From Toxonevra muliebris (Eukaryota > Arthropoda > Insecta > Diptera > Pallopteridae), in the NCBI GenBank assembly GCA_963691655.1, contig OY829330.1:18532182-18596181 (forward strand): a DNA stretch of 64,000 nucleotides, read 5' to 3'. Below the pieces are notes generated by a model. That model had not been told where the DNA came from and did no database searches. It saw only the letters and a list, made by a program, of their open reading frames with translations. Within the stretch, counting starts at the first letter, position 1. Each line of letters starts with the position of its first letter. Shown here in pieces: positions 44,481-56,566 of this stretch. The translations under genes were made by a program, and so were the position numbers.

Positions 44481-46558
44481 CACAGCGGTCTTGAAGCACC
44501 GGCAAGTTTGATCAAAATGAACCCAGCCAAACATTACGGAGAATTGTTCCAAAGTCCTTCAGAATTATAAATTTTCAAACCCTGAAATCGTACCTGATCC
44601 TTTTTATTAAAATTTATATATATATATACATAAAGGTATTTGAGAAATTCTACAAAAAACCTCCCCTCTAGCACGAGATATGTTTGTTCCTCGATTTATT
44701 AGAACGATATACCAATTGATTCGTTGTGACGTAAATATGTCAAATAGACATAGTAGAACTAAAAATTTTACACGCCGCATCCGAATTTCCCAAAAAAAAC
44801 TGAATTATATAGAAAATTGCACGTAAGAATTTGAATTTTTTTTTCGTAAATATCAAAACTTAAAACTTTTGAAAACTATAATTTGAAAAGGCAAGATCGA
44901 AGGGAAATTTACTGAAAATTACGATTTTAGTGTCATAATTGCGATTTGATGCTCTCAAACTGCATACAAATAATCAAACACCAAAAAGGTAATTTTTTGA
45001 AAATTGGATTTTTCGCGTTTTTTTAACTTTCTGGTTGTTTGGATCATAAAATCGTTATTAAAAGATTCTAAAACTCAGAAACATAATCTACGTTAAATTT
45101 CTAATCTGTAATATGATTTCAAATTTTATTTTTTAATGATTTTTAATTTTATATTCACGAAAAACGAAAAAATACTTTAATTGCATTCTGAAATTATTTT
45201 TTTATTATTTATGTATCCTTGAAATCTAAGAGTCCAAAAAGTAGTAAATCGTAATTTAAGTGAAAAGAATCGATCGAATATTTTTCGAAGATGGCATTGC
45301 CTTGGTCGTGGGGTGATTTCATGATCTCAAACACCTACACAATGCAAAAATGCCGAAATATTTTTTTTTAAATTGGATTATTTGCATTTTCGTCACTACC
45401 TGACCATTGTAGAATTATATAATCGTTCTAGCACATTCAGAATCGGGATCTACGAAGAATTTTCCATCAAACTTAAGATTTAAAATTTAATTTTTTATTT
45501 TAATATTTAATATCAAAAACCTTTATACAAAGTTCAATAAAATAGGAATTCAGTGGTAAATATTTAAAATATCAAATTATTTCTCAGTTACTCTTAGTAC
45601 CTACATAATTTGATGCAGGTTTTGGAAAATCCGAGTCATGGAAAAAGAAGTGTTGACGCAATTAGCGGTACAGTAAAAGAGCTTTGCAATAAAATGGTGA
45701 CTTATGGTACAAATGTTTGCAGTGATCAAAGAAAAGAGTAAGGTTTTGTCGTTTTTGTACAACTGTATTTTCGTTCTCTATTCTATACAAACCATTGTGA
45801 ACATTTTGATTTATCGATTTACTGATTCCGAATGTGTTAGAACGATTATATAATCCAAAAATGGTTAGGAAGTGAAGAAAATGTAAATCATCCAATTTTC
45901 TAATAAACACCATTGCGGCATTTTTGCATTGTGTAGGTGTTTGAGATCATGAAATCGCACCCAGGACCAAGGAATTGTCATCTTCGAAAAATTTTCGATC
46001 GATTTTTTTCACCTGAATTACGATTTACTACTATTTGAACTCATAAATTTCAAGAATTTCAAGAAAGCAATTAAAGTATTTTTTATGTAGTTTGAGAGCA
46101 TCAAATCGCAGTTATGTCACCAAAATCGTAATCTATAGTAAATTTTCCATCGATTTTATCTTTCACCAGTTTTACGTTTTATATTTACGAAAAACAAAAA
46201 ATTCAAATTATTACGTGTAATTTTCCATATAAATCAGTTTTCTTGGAAAATTCCGATGCGGCGTGGAAAATTTTTACTTCTACTGTGTCTATTTGACATA
46301 TTTACGTCACAACAAATCGATTGGTATATCGTTTTAAGAAATCAAGAAACACACAAATCTTGTCCTAGAGGGGGAGTTTTTTGTGGAATTTATCATATGC
46401 CTATATGTAAATAGATACAAATATTTCGTAAAATGGATCAGGTACGATTCCTGAAATCGTTTGAAAATTTGTAATTCTGAAGGAATTTGGAACAATTTTA
46501 CGTAATATTTGGCTGGGTTCATTTTGATCATACTTGCCGGCGCATCAAGACTGCTGTG
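44481..46558. mobile_element. Foldback element, 2078 bp, with long inverted arms
   Basis: The ends CACAGCRGTCTTGAWGCRCC are inverted. The inverted arms reach from 44481 to about 45450 and from 46558 back to about 45815, with a loop of some 360 bp. Shared blocks include GATCAAAATGAACCCAGCCA near the ends and GATCTCAAACACCTACACAA near the loop. ACTG flanks both ends (44477-44480 and 46559-46562), and removing the element with one ACTG restores the host LINE reading frame. No coding frame is present. A 4-bp duplication with CAC termini would suit Chapaev (CMC), but the superfamily is uncertain. Confidence 0.85.
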
Positions 46559-48440
46559 ACTGGTCTTAAAAAGTTATAAACCCTGAGGAACAAATTCTAC
46601 AATGTCTACAAAACAATTAATAAGTAGTGCTGATGCTTTTGCTAAATATTTACGCTGTATGAAAGAATTTAATTGCCTCGATAAATTTTTATACAAACAA
46701 TATATTTTGCAATGTGAAAGTGGTATAAAACGCAATCCTAAATCATTTTGGAATTTCATTCAATCGAAAAAGTCTTCCTCTTTCATTCCTGTATCAATGT
46801 TTTATAAAAGGTCGAATACGGCTGCTGAAACTCCAAACCTGTTTGTTGATTTCTCTGTCTCAAATTTTGATCCGAATGTGGATATCGTTGATAATTCTGT
46901 ATGTGCTAATATTGAATCATCTATTGGTTTTGCCTCACTCACTCTTACTGATGAGGATGTCGTCAATGGCATCATAAAACTTAAATTATCTACTAAATTG
47001 GACAATGATGGCTTGTCGTCATTCTTAATTAATAACTGCATGCCATCTCCGTCATCTACAACCAAGTTAATCTTCAACAAATCTCTACACACGGGTGTGT
47101 TTACCGATAAGTTTAAAGTTTCTCTTATTACCCCAATTCATAAAAGTGGCAATAAGAATGATGTCCTTAATTATACACCAATCTTAAAACTCTCAAAAAT
47201 TTCTAATCTTTTTGAGTGCGTAGTTAAGGAGTAATTATATTATGCAGTAAAGAACATAATTAGTACTTGCCAGCATGGTTTTGTTGAAGGTCGCTCTACA
47301 GTAACCAATTTAGCCATCTTTTCTGATTACTGTATTAAGATTACTTCATTTACCGATTTTTCTGAAGTTTTTGACAAGGTTTGTCAAAACATATTACTTG
47401 CAAAACATGCTAGAATTGGCTTTCATTCTATTTTTCTTAATTGGATTAAATCCTATCTTAACAATCGATATTCATGTGTACTGGTGGATTATGTTAAATC
47501 GTATTTTTTCAAAGCAACCTCTGGTGTCCCACAAGGTAGAATTTTGGGCCCTTTACTTTTTAATTTATTTATCAATGATATTTCTCTTTGTTTTATCAAC
47601 ACAAAATTTGTCTTGTATGCTGATGATTTAAAAATCTTCTTAAGAGTTAATATTGCTTTGGATATTTGTAGCCTACAGTCTGATCTTAACAATGTAGTTC
47701 TACGGTGTGACAAAAATCTTCTATATCTCAATGCTTATTTGCAACATTTTCTAGATCTCGGTGTTCTTTTAATTCATCATATCATCTTGCTGATTCGAAG
47801 TTGACATCACATAACAAAGCTCTTGATTTGGGTGTTTTATTCTACTCACAGTTCACGTTTTTAGATCATCTAAACTACATTATTCCTAAAGCTTGTTCTC
47901 TGCTGTCTTTTGTGAGACGTAATAGTAAAATGCTTACTGATCCGTATACGCTAAAGCTTCTTTATACTACTTTTGCTCGTACCAGGTTGGAATATGCCTC
48001 TTTTATATGGATTCCATTTTATGCTACTCACATTAATACTTAGAATAGAACGGATACAAAAAAAATTTGTTAATTTTGATTACGTTCACTTAATTTTTCT
48101 CAGCTTTTACCTTCCTACAACGCATGTTGCTCACTTATAGATTTAAATTCTCTTGAGTGCAGAAGAACTGTGTAATCCCTGTCCTTTATAACTGATATTA
48201 TCAGTGGTAAAACAAATTGTTCTATTTTGCTAGAACGTATTGGTTTTAATGTTCCTTCAAGAAAATTGCGTCATGCTGACTTATTTAATGTTGGATTGCA
48301 AAGAACAAACTATGCACTTAATAAGCCGATCACGAGAGCTCTTCTTGAATTTAATAGAATTAGTCTTACAAATATTTCTTTGGAGATAACTTTAGCTAGA
48401 GAAACTTTTAAATCAATTCTATATTCTATTCTAAATTAAT
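46559..48440 (+). pseudogene. LINE reverse transcriptase, broken (continues 43518 element)
   Basis: After the foldback element the linker resumes (46602 onward, KRNPKSFWNFIQSKKSS) and leads to the RT: STKLDNDGLSSFLINNCM, FKVSLITPIHKSGNKNDVLN, then a stop at 47232. The next pieces carry FTDFSEVFDKVCQN-like motif A out of frame near 47350-47390, SGVPQGRILGPLLFNLFIND and FVLYADDLKIF with the YADD at about 47617-47628. The thumb continues at 47801 (LDLGVLFYSQFTFLDHL) and the C-terminus at 48227-48439. The order and motifs fit the CR1/Jockey group. Confidence 0.8.
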
Positions 48441-48469
48441 TTTATTTATTGAATTTTTAATTAAATACT

Positions 48470-49205
48470 ATCAGGTCCTAGCGCTTTTTGTCGCCTACTT
48501 TCGTACATGCTTCGAGCACCTCTTCTTTGGTAGCTGGTGCGATTTCTTTACTATTCGCCCCGCTGTCATCATATGTGAAGATTACTTTCCGCTGTGGAAA
48601 TAACGTTATCCAGCATTACAGGACACGTTATCTGTGGTGATCTTTGGCCTTTCAGCTTCGTCATTACAGTTCTATAAGCAGTGCCCCAAGGGTTTATATC
48701 AGCTTCGTCACATATATTTTTAAAACAAGTTCTTTTGCTGTTTTTGATCGCCTTCTGCAGAGATTTCCACGCATTTCTAAAAACTTCGAGCAGCTGTAAG
48801 AATCCAGGTCTTCCCCTAGATCGCTGAAATTTACGCCTGGCTTTTTAACATCCATCTCTGAAAGCTTTGGTGAGCCTTGTTTGCTGGGCCTTTTTCTGGG
48901 TATTGCTGCGTCACAAGCAGAGGTTACAAATATGTTAATTGGCTTGCTGCATTTTCTGCCATCCCGGGCCGCAGATTATGTGTGGTCCATATTTCTTCAA
49001 ATGTGTCCTTATCGAACAGTGTGTCTTCATCGAGGGCCGGTTGTTTTACCTCTCTGACGTAATCTCTTTTCTTTTATTTCAAACATTACTGCTTGGTGAT
49101 CACTGTGCATATAGTCTTCGCTAACCCGCCATCTTGTTCTACGTGGTAGAGAGCTACTCGTAAAGGTGATGTCTATAATAGATCCATATCCTGCTTTACG
49201 AAACG
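48470..49205 (-). pseudogene. R1/LOA-type LINE fragment, endonuclease end to RT start
   Basis: On the minus strand from 49205: GYGSIIDITFTSSSL, then WRVSEDYMHSDHQAVMFEI, the end of the endonuclease with its SDH motif. Further on, in shifting frames, come CDAAIPRKRPSKQGSP and CDEADINPWGTAYRTVM, a hallmark of R1/LOA-type linkers, and EVLEACTKVGDKKALGPD, RT motif 1, near 48478. At least three frame changes are needed. It is truncated at both ends and lies in opposite orientation to the LINE on its left. It does not look like the same family as the LINE at 4720. Confidence 0.7.
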
Positions 49206-50284
49206 AAAATTTATAATTTATTGATTTACATATATGTATACTTCTTTCTTTGTTTTAAGCTTTTATCTATTAGTCTGTAAGGATTTGTAGTTCCATAGAC
49301 TGAAATAAACTAAACTAAAATAATCCCAGAAGAAAAATTCTGGTTGTCGAAAGCTCGCACAGAACTGAAACGGTGGAAAAATATATACCACTTATGTTCA
49401 ACCACATACTTTCCCGTATTACAACGCGGGTGAACGTGTTCGCTCAAAACAGTCCAGAAAGCGTTCTCGTACTCAAAAAAAAAACTTGCAAATGAGAGCA
49501 GAGATGAGAGGGTAATTGTCTTCTTCTTCTTGCACGAAATAGTCCGCACTTTTTCTTCGGGTAAAAATGTTAAAAGTGTCTAATAACACTGCCCTGCAAA
49601 TTTCAATTTTTCTTGTGCGAATAAGATGGCTTCTATTGATTTCTAGTGATCTTTCCATGCTGAACACGATTTTGTGGTCAAAAACTTTTCATCACGTCAT
49701 GTTTTCGAGAAAAAAGGGATTGAAATCCCTAAAAATAGTGTTTTTGGTCATTTTTGAAAAATTGTGGACCTGAAGCCTGACGTGCTACAAACTTTGCTAA
49801 TATCAGAAATTATAGGCTGAGCCATGCCCTTTCAAATGAGTCAAATTATTGGCATGCGCCCTTAGAGCAGGGGTGTGCTTATGTCTAGGGGTGCACGAAA
49901 AAAATGTATGCAGAACTGATTTTATGTTACTTGTATGAGAATTGGCGGCAATGCACCTGTGTTAGTGCATAACGGAGTCATACCTTTGAATTCTCATCAG
50001 AAAATCAATAAAACGGGATAACCAAAGTTTTTCCGCAAATTTACAACAAATACACCTCTGCGCTCTCTTACAGAAGTCTCTATATCTCCATTTCCAGTAG
50101 TATAATCTAGTACTAAATGGTACTATTTTACTATTGTGTATCGGTAAAAAATAAGTGAAAGAATGACAGAAAAAAGATGAACAGAGAAGGATAAGAAAGG
50201 CTAGGAAGTCCATTAAAACGCTATAACCCCACCTCTACCTCCTCGGACTTACCAAGAGGATAACAACTTTCGACCAGCACACCC
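49206..50284. other. Unassigned DNA
   Basis: TGAAATAAACTAAACTAAAATAA near 49301 may be a LINE tail. Otherwise short frames on both strands show no known motifs. Confidence 0.4.
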
Positions 50285-51268
50285 TTAGTCCGGCAAGTAC
50301 TTCTCTGTATGTGGTCTCAAGTCTTGAACATGCCAAGTACCTTTTTCTCTACCATCCTCGTCTTCTAACATATAGGCACAAGGACACAACCTCTTTGTAA
50401 CCCTAAACGGTCCAATAAATTTCGGAGCCAATTTTACGGCGAAGAAATTTGTCGCTTGCTGTCTTGGTTCTGTCTTCGATACTTCGTCGTCTGAGAATTG
50501 ATTTGAGGTATAGCTATACGAATACGTACACGCATACGCCAAATCAATTCTCAGGCGACGACTTGTTTTAGATGTTTCGTCAAAGTCGTTTTCCCGTCTG
50601 TAATCCTTGTCTCGCCAAACTGCCATGTTTCTTCGAAAGTTGGCATAATACGGAGAAACCCCCAAGACCTAATATTGTACTGTGCGTATACAATATGCTA
50701 CCTTCCAAGCCTTGGGGTTTTCCGACACATATGCCCTTAACGTAGTCTTAATAGTTTGATTAATGCGCTTCGCTGTGTTTGCCTGTGGGTGATAATGAGC
50801 TGTATATCTAATGCGCATCACGTAGAGTCTTCAACTCTTTGCTCCTAAATTTGGGGCCATTGTCGTACATAATGGAACCAGGGACGCCAAAGAGAAGCAA
50901 CACATTGTCTTCCAATTCTCTTATAATGCTCTTGGCTGTTGCCGACCGCAACTACTACGCAACTACAGTGAGTATATAAGAATACCCCCTGTTCGACCTC
51001 ACCAAGGACCCTACTAGATCCACACAGATCGTTTCATGAAGGTTCTAAGACCTTGGTCCTACCCACCATACAACCAGCTGGTTTTCTGTTTTCAGGTTTG
51101 ACACTCTGACAAACATCCGCCTTCTTCTTCGGTCAGTAGTATCTCTACTGAAGGTTTTCAAAACTCCTATATGACCCGTTAAAGGGTCATCATGACATTC
51201 GGCAAATGCCTTTCTCCTATCACCCTTACCTAGGATTCTTTTCCATTCATATGCCTGGCTATACATTT
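50285..51268 (-). pseudogene. Gypsy integrase fragment
   Basis: Reading the minus strand, 51266-51045 has ECHDDPLTGHIGVLKTFSR, the His pair of the HHCC module. Around 50880-50750, in broken frames, come YDNGPKFRSKELKTL (the second catalytic Asp) and YTAHYHPQANTAKRINQTIK, where the catalytic Glu position reads K. The C-terminal piece (50665-50285) has KLAPKFIGPFRVTKRL and GTWHVQDLRPH, the GPF/Y module that anchors the integrase to DNA. The polymerase part is absent. It differs from the two other Gypsy elements in this window. Confidence 0.7.
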
Positions 51269-51375
51269 TCTGTTTTTTTGTTTTGACGTTTTGACGTTTT
51301 TATACTGGTATACCGTTTCAATGAATTTGTTTTGTTAATTTGCATTAATTTTCTAACCAAACTGAATATGAACTA

Positions 51376-51480
51376 CAGTGTGGCCAACTTTTATTTTGCA
51401 AAATCCGCTAAAATTAAGAATAAATCGCGTATATTCTTTAAAAAAGTGCTAAACTTTTTTCCTTATAAAAGTGTTAAACA
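51376..51480 (+). repeat. CAGTGTGGCCAAC repeat, copy B
   Basis: It matches 38752-38852 in inverted orientation over about 100 bp. A frame through it gives VANFYFAKSAKIKNKSRIF, paralleled in copy A. The start CAGTGTGGCC suggests a hAT-type TIR, but the second end is not visible. Confidence 0.55.
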
Positions 51481-51767
51481 CACATTTTTTTATATATTAA
51501 AAAGCCTATTAATTTTTAATAGAAAATATTTATTTAAATTAAATACTTATATTTTTAAAGTTTTTAATTCGCAGTATTTCTAAATACAATCACAAGAAAA
51601 ACTAAAATAAGAAAAAGAGTATTTTATACAGATGAAAAATAACATTTTTTGTTTACAATATTCAGTGAACATTAAGAGATATCAAAACTGGCATTACAAA
51701 ATGTAATTTTAACATTGAATCGAACTTGAAAAATGTGAAAACAATGTAATTTTAACATTAATTTAAC
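51481..51767. other. Unassigned AT-rich DNA
   Basis: Nothing recognisable. Confidence 0.4.
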
Positions 51768-51985
51768 AAATTAACATTTTTGATGTAATACTGATATTTA
51801 AAACGTCATAAGGATATTATAAAATGTAACATTAAAGAAAAATTAATGTAGATTTGATATGACAATAATGTAGAATTGATATGACAATAATGTTGAATTG
51901 GCATGATAACAATATATAACTGATATTACAATATGTAAAATAGATATAAATTTAACGTAAAATTGAAAATTTAAAATGTTAAATA
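51768..51985 (+). repeat. AT-rich interspersed repeat, copy 2
   Basis: It is the partner of 1611-1820 in the opposite orientation. This copy has an extra tandem unit: TTGATATGACAATAATGTWGAATT occurs twice in a row near 51852-51898. Confidence 0.65.
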
Positions 51986-52194
51986 AAACACAATAGTGAA
52001 GTTTTTGTATTTAATATAATTTTATTTCTGTAAAAATAATAATACTGTTCAACAGCCAAAAAATGTGCAAAGACGGGACAAGAGCATTTAGGGAAATGGG
52101 TGGTCGCTGAGTCAGAGCCCGTGGTCCGTTTTGCTCTGCTACGTCACAATTTTTTTTTTTGACAAAAATATTTTAAATGAAAAAAAAAAATTAA

Positions 52195-54060
52195 CAATGT
52201 ACAATTCTACAGCTATAAGGACTTTGAAAATATTGATTACGCGAATCTCACCGCTACTTATGATACGATTGACTGGCATAAAATTTATAACATGACATCC
52301 TCTGAAGTTCAATTTCTACAAAATATTGTAAACAGCGTGGCCGTTATGAGACTAAAGTTGCAATTTGCGACCTTTTTGACTGCTTGGAGACTTTGACACA
52401 ACTTTTCGAAAATACCCAAAATTTGACACTTTTTTTTAAAATCCTTGCAACTTTTGAGACTTTTTTGAAGAAAGTGTGATATTGATATGAAATTATACGA
52501 AAAATCCATTGTCTTTAACTTGAAAGTTCGCAACACTAATTACATAAATACTTTTTAGTTGCAACACTGTCGTCTTATAAGAGTTTTTACAAACTTATTG
52601 CTATTTTCAAATTTGCCACACTGACTTACTGAAAATTTTTTGGCCAATTAAAAGTTCATAAATGATAGATACTGAAAAATGCTAGCATAAAATTTTGTTT
52701 AAATCTGCTAGCAGACTCGAGAAAATGCGATTTTTTAGAGTTTTTTTTTTCAAAATGGAACGGTAATCGGTAGAGCTGAAATATTTTAGGAATCATCATA
52801 AAATAAACCGAGGTTAATTTTTGGAGGTGTACAACAACTTTTTTTTCGTGAAGCACCTTAATGTATTAATTACTTGGGATAATTGATTTTTTTTTACTTT
52901 TAACACATTAATCCTTTTTTTATATGCAAACTGCTGCGAAATGAAAAAATGTTCCTTTTATTTAAAAAAAAAATGGATGAGACTTTTTTACTCTCAGTGA
53001 CACTTTTTTTGCAACTTTTTGAAATTTATCAACGGCCACGCTGGTTGTAAATGCTTTATTTGATAACATGGTTCCTATAAAACCTAAACAAATTAAAAAT
53101 CCTGACAAGCCCTGGTTTGACGTACGTATTAAAAATCTGATAGCGAGTCGAAACTCTGCTTACAATCGATGGAAACGATACAGGACACTGGATCTGTATG
53201 TAAATTATCGATCCTTGAAAAATCAGGTTGTTCTGTTTATTAAAAATGCTAAGAGTGTATATTATAAAAGACAATTTTTAACTTCGCTAAGCAATAAAAT
53301 GACATTGACGAAAATTTGCAACGCTGGACTAATAAAAAGCACAAATTGCAACATTACCATTGTAAATCTTGACAGCATTAATAAGAAATTTTTAAAAATT
53401 CTTATGACAACAAATGCAAACAATTATTAAGTTCGTTCTTCACGTTTTGATGATATTTGCCCCGTATTTTTAAAGTCACTACTTCCAAAATTATTGCCCT
53501 ATATTACCCACATTTATAACACTATTCTCACTACCTCTGTTTTCCTCTCAAATAAAGCCTCCGGGGAAGACAGGGTGCCATATGAATTATTTAAATATAT
53601 GTACTTCAATTGAATTTTTGGAAGAGTTAACGAACATTTATAATGTGATTTTCGAGACTGGAAGTGTCAACGAAGCCTTTGTAAACACCATAATTTTTCC
53701 AATATTTAAGAAAGGAGATGCAAACCTGACATGCAGCTATAGAGGAATATCGTTTATGAATTGTATTGCTAAAGTCTTGATGGGATTAATCAACGGAAGA
53801 TTGTCTAACTGGATAGAAAAATATAGTATACTTACCGAGTTCCAAGCCAGTTTCAGGAGAAACTATTCGACAGTTGTGCATCTAAAATTCAGCGAAAATA
53901 AAAAAGTTTATGCTTATTTTATCGATTTTAAAGTCGCTTTTGACTTGTTCCGAGAAAACTTTTAATTTACAAGCTAGGGCAAATGGGCGTTTCAAATAAA
54001 ATGACAAATCAGTTAGAGAACATTTATGGACTGTAAGATCCTCAAAATGAAACACGTCTT
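52195..54060 (+). pseudogene. LINE fragment, linker and RT start, split by a MITE
   Basis: The frame before the MITE (52200-52332) reads NIDYANLTATYDTIDWHKIY and continues in phase after it at 53052. The next piece (to 53430) has KNPDKPWFDVRIKNLIASRN, the linker between endonuclease and RT. From 53582 there are FPIFKKGDANLTCSYRGISF, SILTEFQASFRRNYSTVVH and KVYAYFIDFKVAFD, RT motifs 1 to A with the Asp of motif A retained. Coding fades near 54040, before the YADD motif. The YRGIS signature differs from the NYRPI of the other LINEs here, so it is a separate family. Confidence 0.75.
52333..53043. mobile_element. hAT-type MITE, 711 bp
   Basis: CAGCGTGGCCGTT at 52333-52345 is mirrored perfectly by AACGGCCACGCTG at 53031-53043. 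The eight flanking bases are ATTGTAAA (52325-52332) and GTTGTAAA (53044-53051), seven of eight identical, as expected for the 8-bp duplication of hAT elements. Removing the element with one flank restores the LINE frame. The interior repeats GACTTTTTT- and TTGACACTTTTTT-like phrases and encodes nothing. Confidence 0.85.
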
Positions 54061-54205
54061 TACTCTTTTATATATTAGATCCGAATGCCTTTATTGTACA
54101 GCCAGGGTTTCCAGATACTACATCATGATTAAACTAATTACACAAGACAATTCAATGGTTAATGGAAATGAATAAATGCAGCATGTATGTATAAAATTTA
54201 ACTTA
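54061..54205. other. Short spacer next to the minus-strand Gypsy element
   Basis: It may hold the 3' LTR or downstream end of the Gypsy element whose coding ends at 54206, but no matching LTR is visible at the other end of that element inside the window. Confidence 0.3.
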
Positions 54206-55089
54206 TTAAATGAAATTTAAGAATCGTCCTGGCTTTCGTGTAATTCTCTTCGCCAATGGTTCGCTGAGTTGATCTGATGTCGTTGCTGCTGCTTGATCAT
54301 TGATTTCTGCATCTGTGGTAGTCGGATTCGGTTGATTCTGAGCTAACTTATTTAAGTGTGAAACATTTCGACGATACTGCTTTTTAGTTTCAACCGATTC
54401 AATAATCGCTTCTGATCCTTTCCTCTTTAGCACCTTATGTATTTTCGGCTTAAAATTTGGTGCGAGTTTATTTGATTCCACCATAGACTTCACCAATACT
54501 TTATCTCCCTCTTTTATGTTGTTTTCTTTGGCATTTCGACGTTGATCTGCTTATTGTTTCTCACTTTCTTTTTCCCCTTATCTCGATCCACCAATTCCTA
54601 ATCAATCTCTAATGGCTGCTCTATTTGTGGTAACTTATCTCGTATGTTCCTCCCAAAAATTAGTTCTGAAGGTGTTTTCCCCGTCGTCTGCCGTTATCAG
54701 TCGTTAGCGACAGTGGCAAACCTAGCAAAAATTACTTTCAGTCTTTTTATTGTTTCAAAGCTATCGATTTTCCTCATCACTTCAATTTCAATGAAACGGC
54801 TATAATAATCCACTATAACCAACAAATTATGCTCAAATGGCAGTAGACCCAAAAAATCAAGTGCTAAGTGTTGCCATGGAGCGCTAGGTAGCGTTTTGCG
54901 TCTTAATGGTTCTGGTGCGGGTAATGCTGCTACTAACATACACCCTCGACATTTTTTAACCATGTCTTCAACATCACGATCTATTTTCGGCCACCATATT
55001 TTGGAACGAATTCTTCTTTTCATTACAGACATGCCCGGATGTCCTTCGTGTGCTAATTGCAGAACTCGTTTTTGAAGGGCTTCCGGCAT
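54206..55089 (-). pseudogene. Integrase of the minus-strand Gypsy element, core deleted
   Basis: From 55089 the frame gives LAHEGHPGMSVMKRRIRSKI and VKKCRGCMLVA, the HHCC module, then WQHLALDFLGLLPFEHNLLV with the first catalytic Asp. After a shift near 54715 another frame reads LTTDNG, the second Asp, and then jumps directly to SELIFGRNIRDKL. The segment with the catalytic Glu is therefore deleted. The last frame (54496-54206) has KVLKRKGSEAIIESV and RRNVSHLNKL, the C-terminal DNA-binding module. Confidence 0.8.
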
Positions 55090-55109
55090 AACTATACGAT
55101 TGTTGCGTG

Positions 55110-55355
55110 TTAAAATTCACCAGCGAAACACAACTCGGTTTCAAAAGGTTTGTATGCTTTTATCGATTCACTCCATTTATTGTCGTAAACTATAGTTTTA
55201 ATCATCTGAACCGTTACATAAATTTTTGATTGCTCTTTAATTTCGCATAGCTTGAGGGCTACTGGAACTGCTAAGGACACTATTGAATTTACGTAATGTT
55301 CAGCTTCTTCGTCCAATGTTCCGTGCGAGCTAGTATGTTTGACTAGCCTTGACAA
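55110..55355 (-). pseudogene. Linker between RNase H and integrase
   Basis: This 81-codon frame (MSRLVKHTSSHGTLDEEAEH) occupies the position between the RNase H, which ends in the next frame, and the integrase zinc module. Related Gypsy elements have a variable linker with an EExAExYVxxI block like this one. It is separated from its neighbours by frame breaks near 55360-55430 and 55095. Confidence 0.55.
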
Positions 55356-55429
55356 TGAATATTCGATTTACCTGATTTATAAATGATTCTATATTTATAT
55401 GCTTGTAAACGCAATACCCATCGTTCAAT

Positions 55430-56566
55430 TCACAAACATGGTTTTGACCGTATTCCAAATATTACCTCAAGAGGTCGATGATCAGTTATCAAGTCAAAAC
55501 TTCGTCCATATATATAAAAATGAAAGCGTTCCACAGCCCACACTAGTGCTAAGGCTTCTTTTTCCGTCTGTGCATATCTTTTCTTCACATCAGATAAACT
55601 TTTACTAGCAAAAGAAGTAACACGTACCTTGTTTTGTGGATCGATTTGAACTAAGACCTCTTCGAGACCAACTGGGCTTGCGTCAGCATAAATTTGTGTT
55701 TTATCATTTACATCGTAATATCCAAGAATCATTTCGTCAGACTTCAGTCGCTTCAATTCAAGAAATGCATTTTGTTGTTCTCTTTGCCATTTGAAAATTT
55801 CACTCTTCTTTGTCAATCGGCGTAATGGTTCAGTTTTTGTTGCCAAATTTGGAATAAATTTACCAATGTAATTTACAAGTCCCAGGAAACTCCTTATTTC
55901 TTCAGCTGTTGTTGGCTCGCGAAAATTCTTAATTGCAGCAAGTTTATCCACTGTTGGTGTAATACCCTTCGGTGACAATATATGTCCGAGAAACTGGACC
56001 TTTTCTGCACAGTTTACGCATTTATCATGATTCAATATAATATTGTACTCCTTCAGAACTTGCAATACTTTTTTAGCTCGTTTGACATGCTCTTCCTTTG
56101 TTACTCCATAGATTAATATATCATCAATAAAATTAACGCAGCCAACGCAATTACTTAATATTTGCTCAATGATCTTTTGGAAGAGTTCCGGAGCGCACGA
56201 TATTCCGAACATCAATCTAGTGTACCGAAAAAGCCCTTTCCTCGTTATGAACGTTGTTATTTCTCTTTACTCTGGTGATATTTCAACTTGATGGAATGCG
56301 TTTTGAATGTCGTACAAGGAAAAATAGTAACTTTGGCCAATGTGTGGAAAAAAGTCTTCCATTGTTGGCAGCGGGTGTTTTTCACGTTCAACCACTTCAT
56401 TAGCGCGTCTCATATCGATACAAATTCGAACCTCATTGTTTCCTTTCGGCACGATGACCATAGGCGATGGACCGTCGACTTTCTCTATTATACCTTGTTT
56501 TAATAGTTCATCTAACTTTTTGTCCACTGCCCTTTCTAGAGGTACCGGCACTCGTAGGTATGATTG
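55430..56566 (-). pseudogene. Reverse transcriptase and RNase H of the minus-strand Gypsy element
   Basis: Starting at the insertion boundary (56566), SYLRVPVPLERAVDKKLDEL and MVIVPKGNNEVRICIDMRRA are the first RT motifs, with YFSLYDIQNAFHQVEISPE as motif A. A stop lies near 56265. The frame from 56215 has MFGISCAPELFQKIIEQIL, then VNFIDDILIYG with FIDD as the catalytic motif, FLGHILSPKGITP and IRSFLGLVNYIGKFIP. The RNase H follows with TQIYADASPVGLEEVLVQI and EKEALALVWAVERFHFY, then DLITDHRPLEVIF, which carries a catalytic Asp. The Gly after GL in the first RNase H motif is replaced by Glu. Confidence 0.85.
56563..56566 (+). other. 4-bp target duplication, left copy (ATTG)
   Basis: ATTG precedes the 5' LTR here and follows the 3' LTR at 62168-62171. 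Four-base duplications are normal for Gypsy integrases. Confidence 0.8.
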
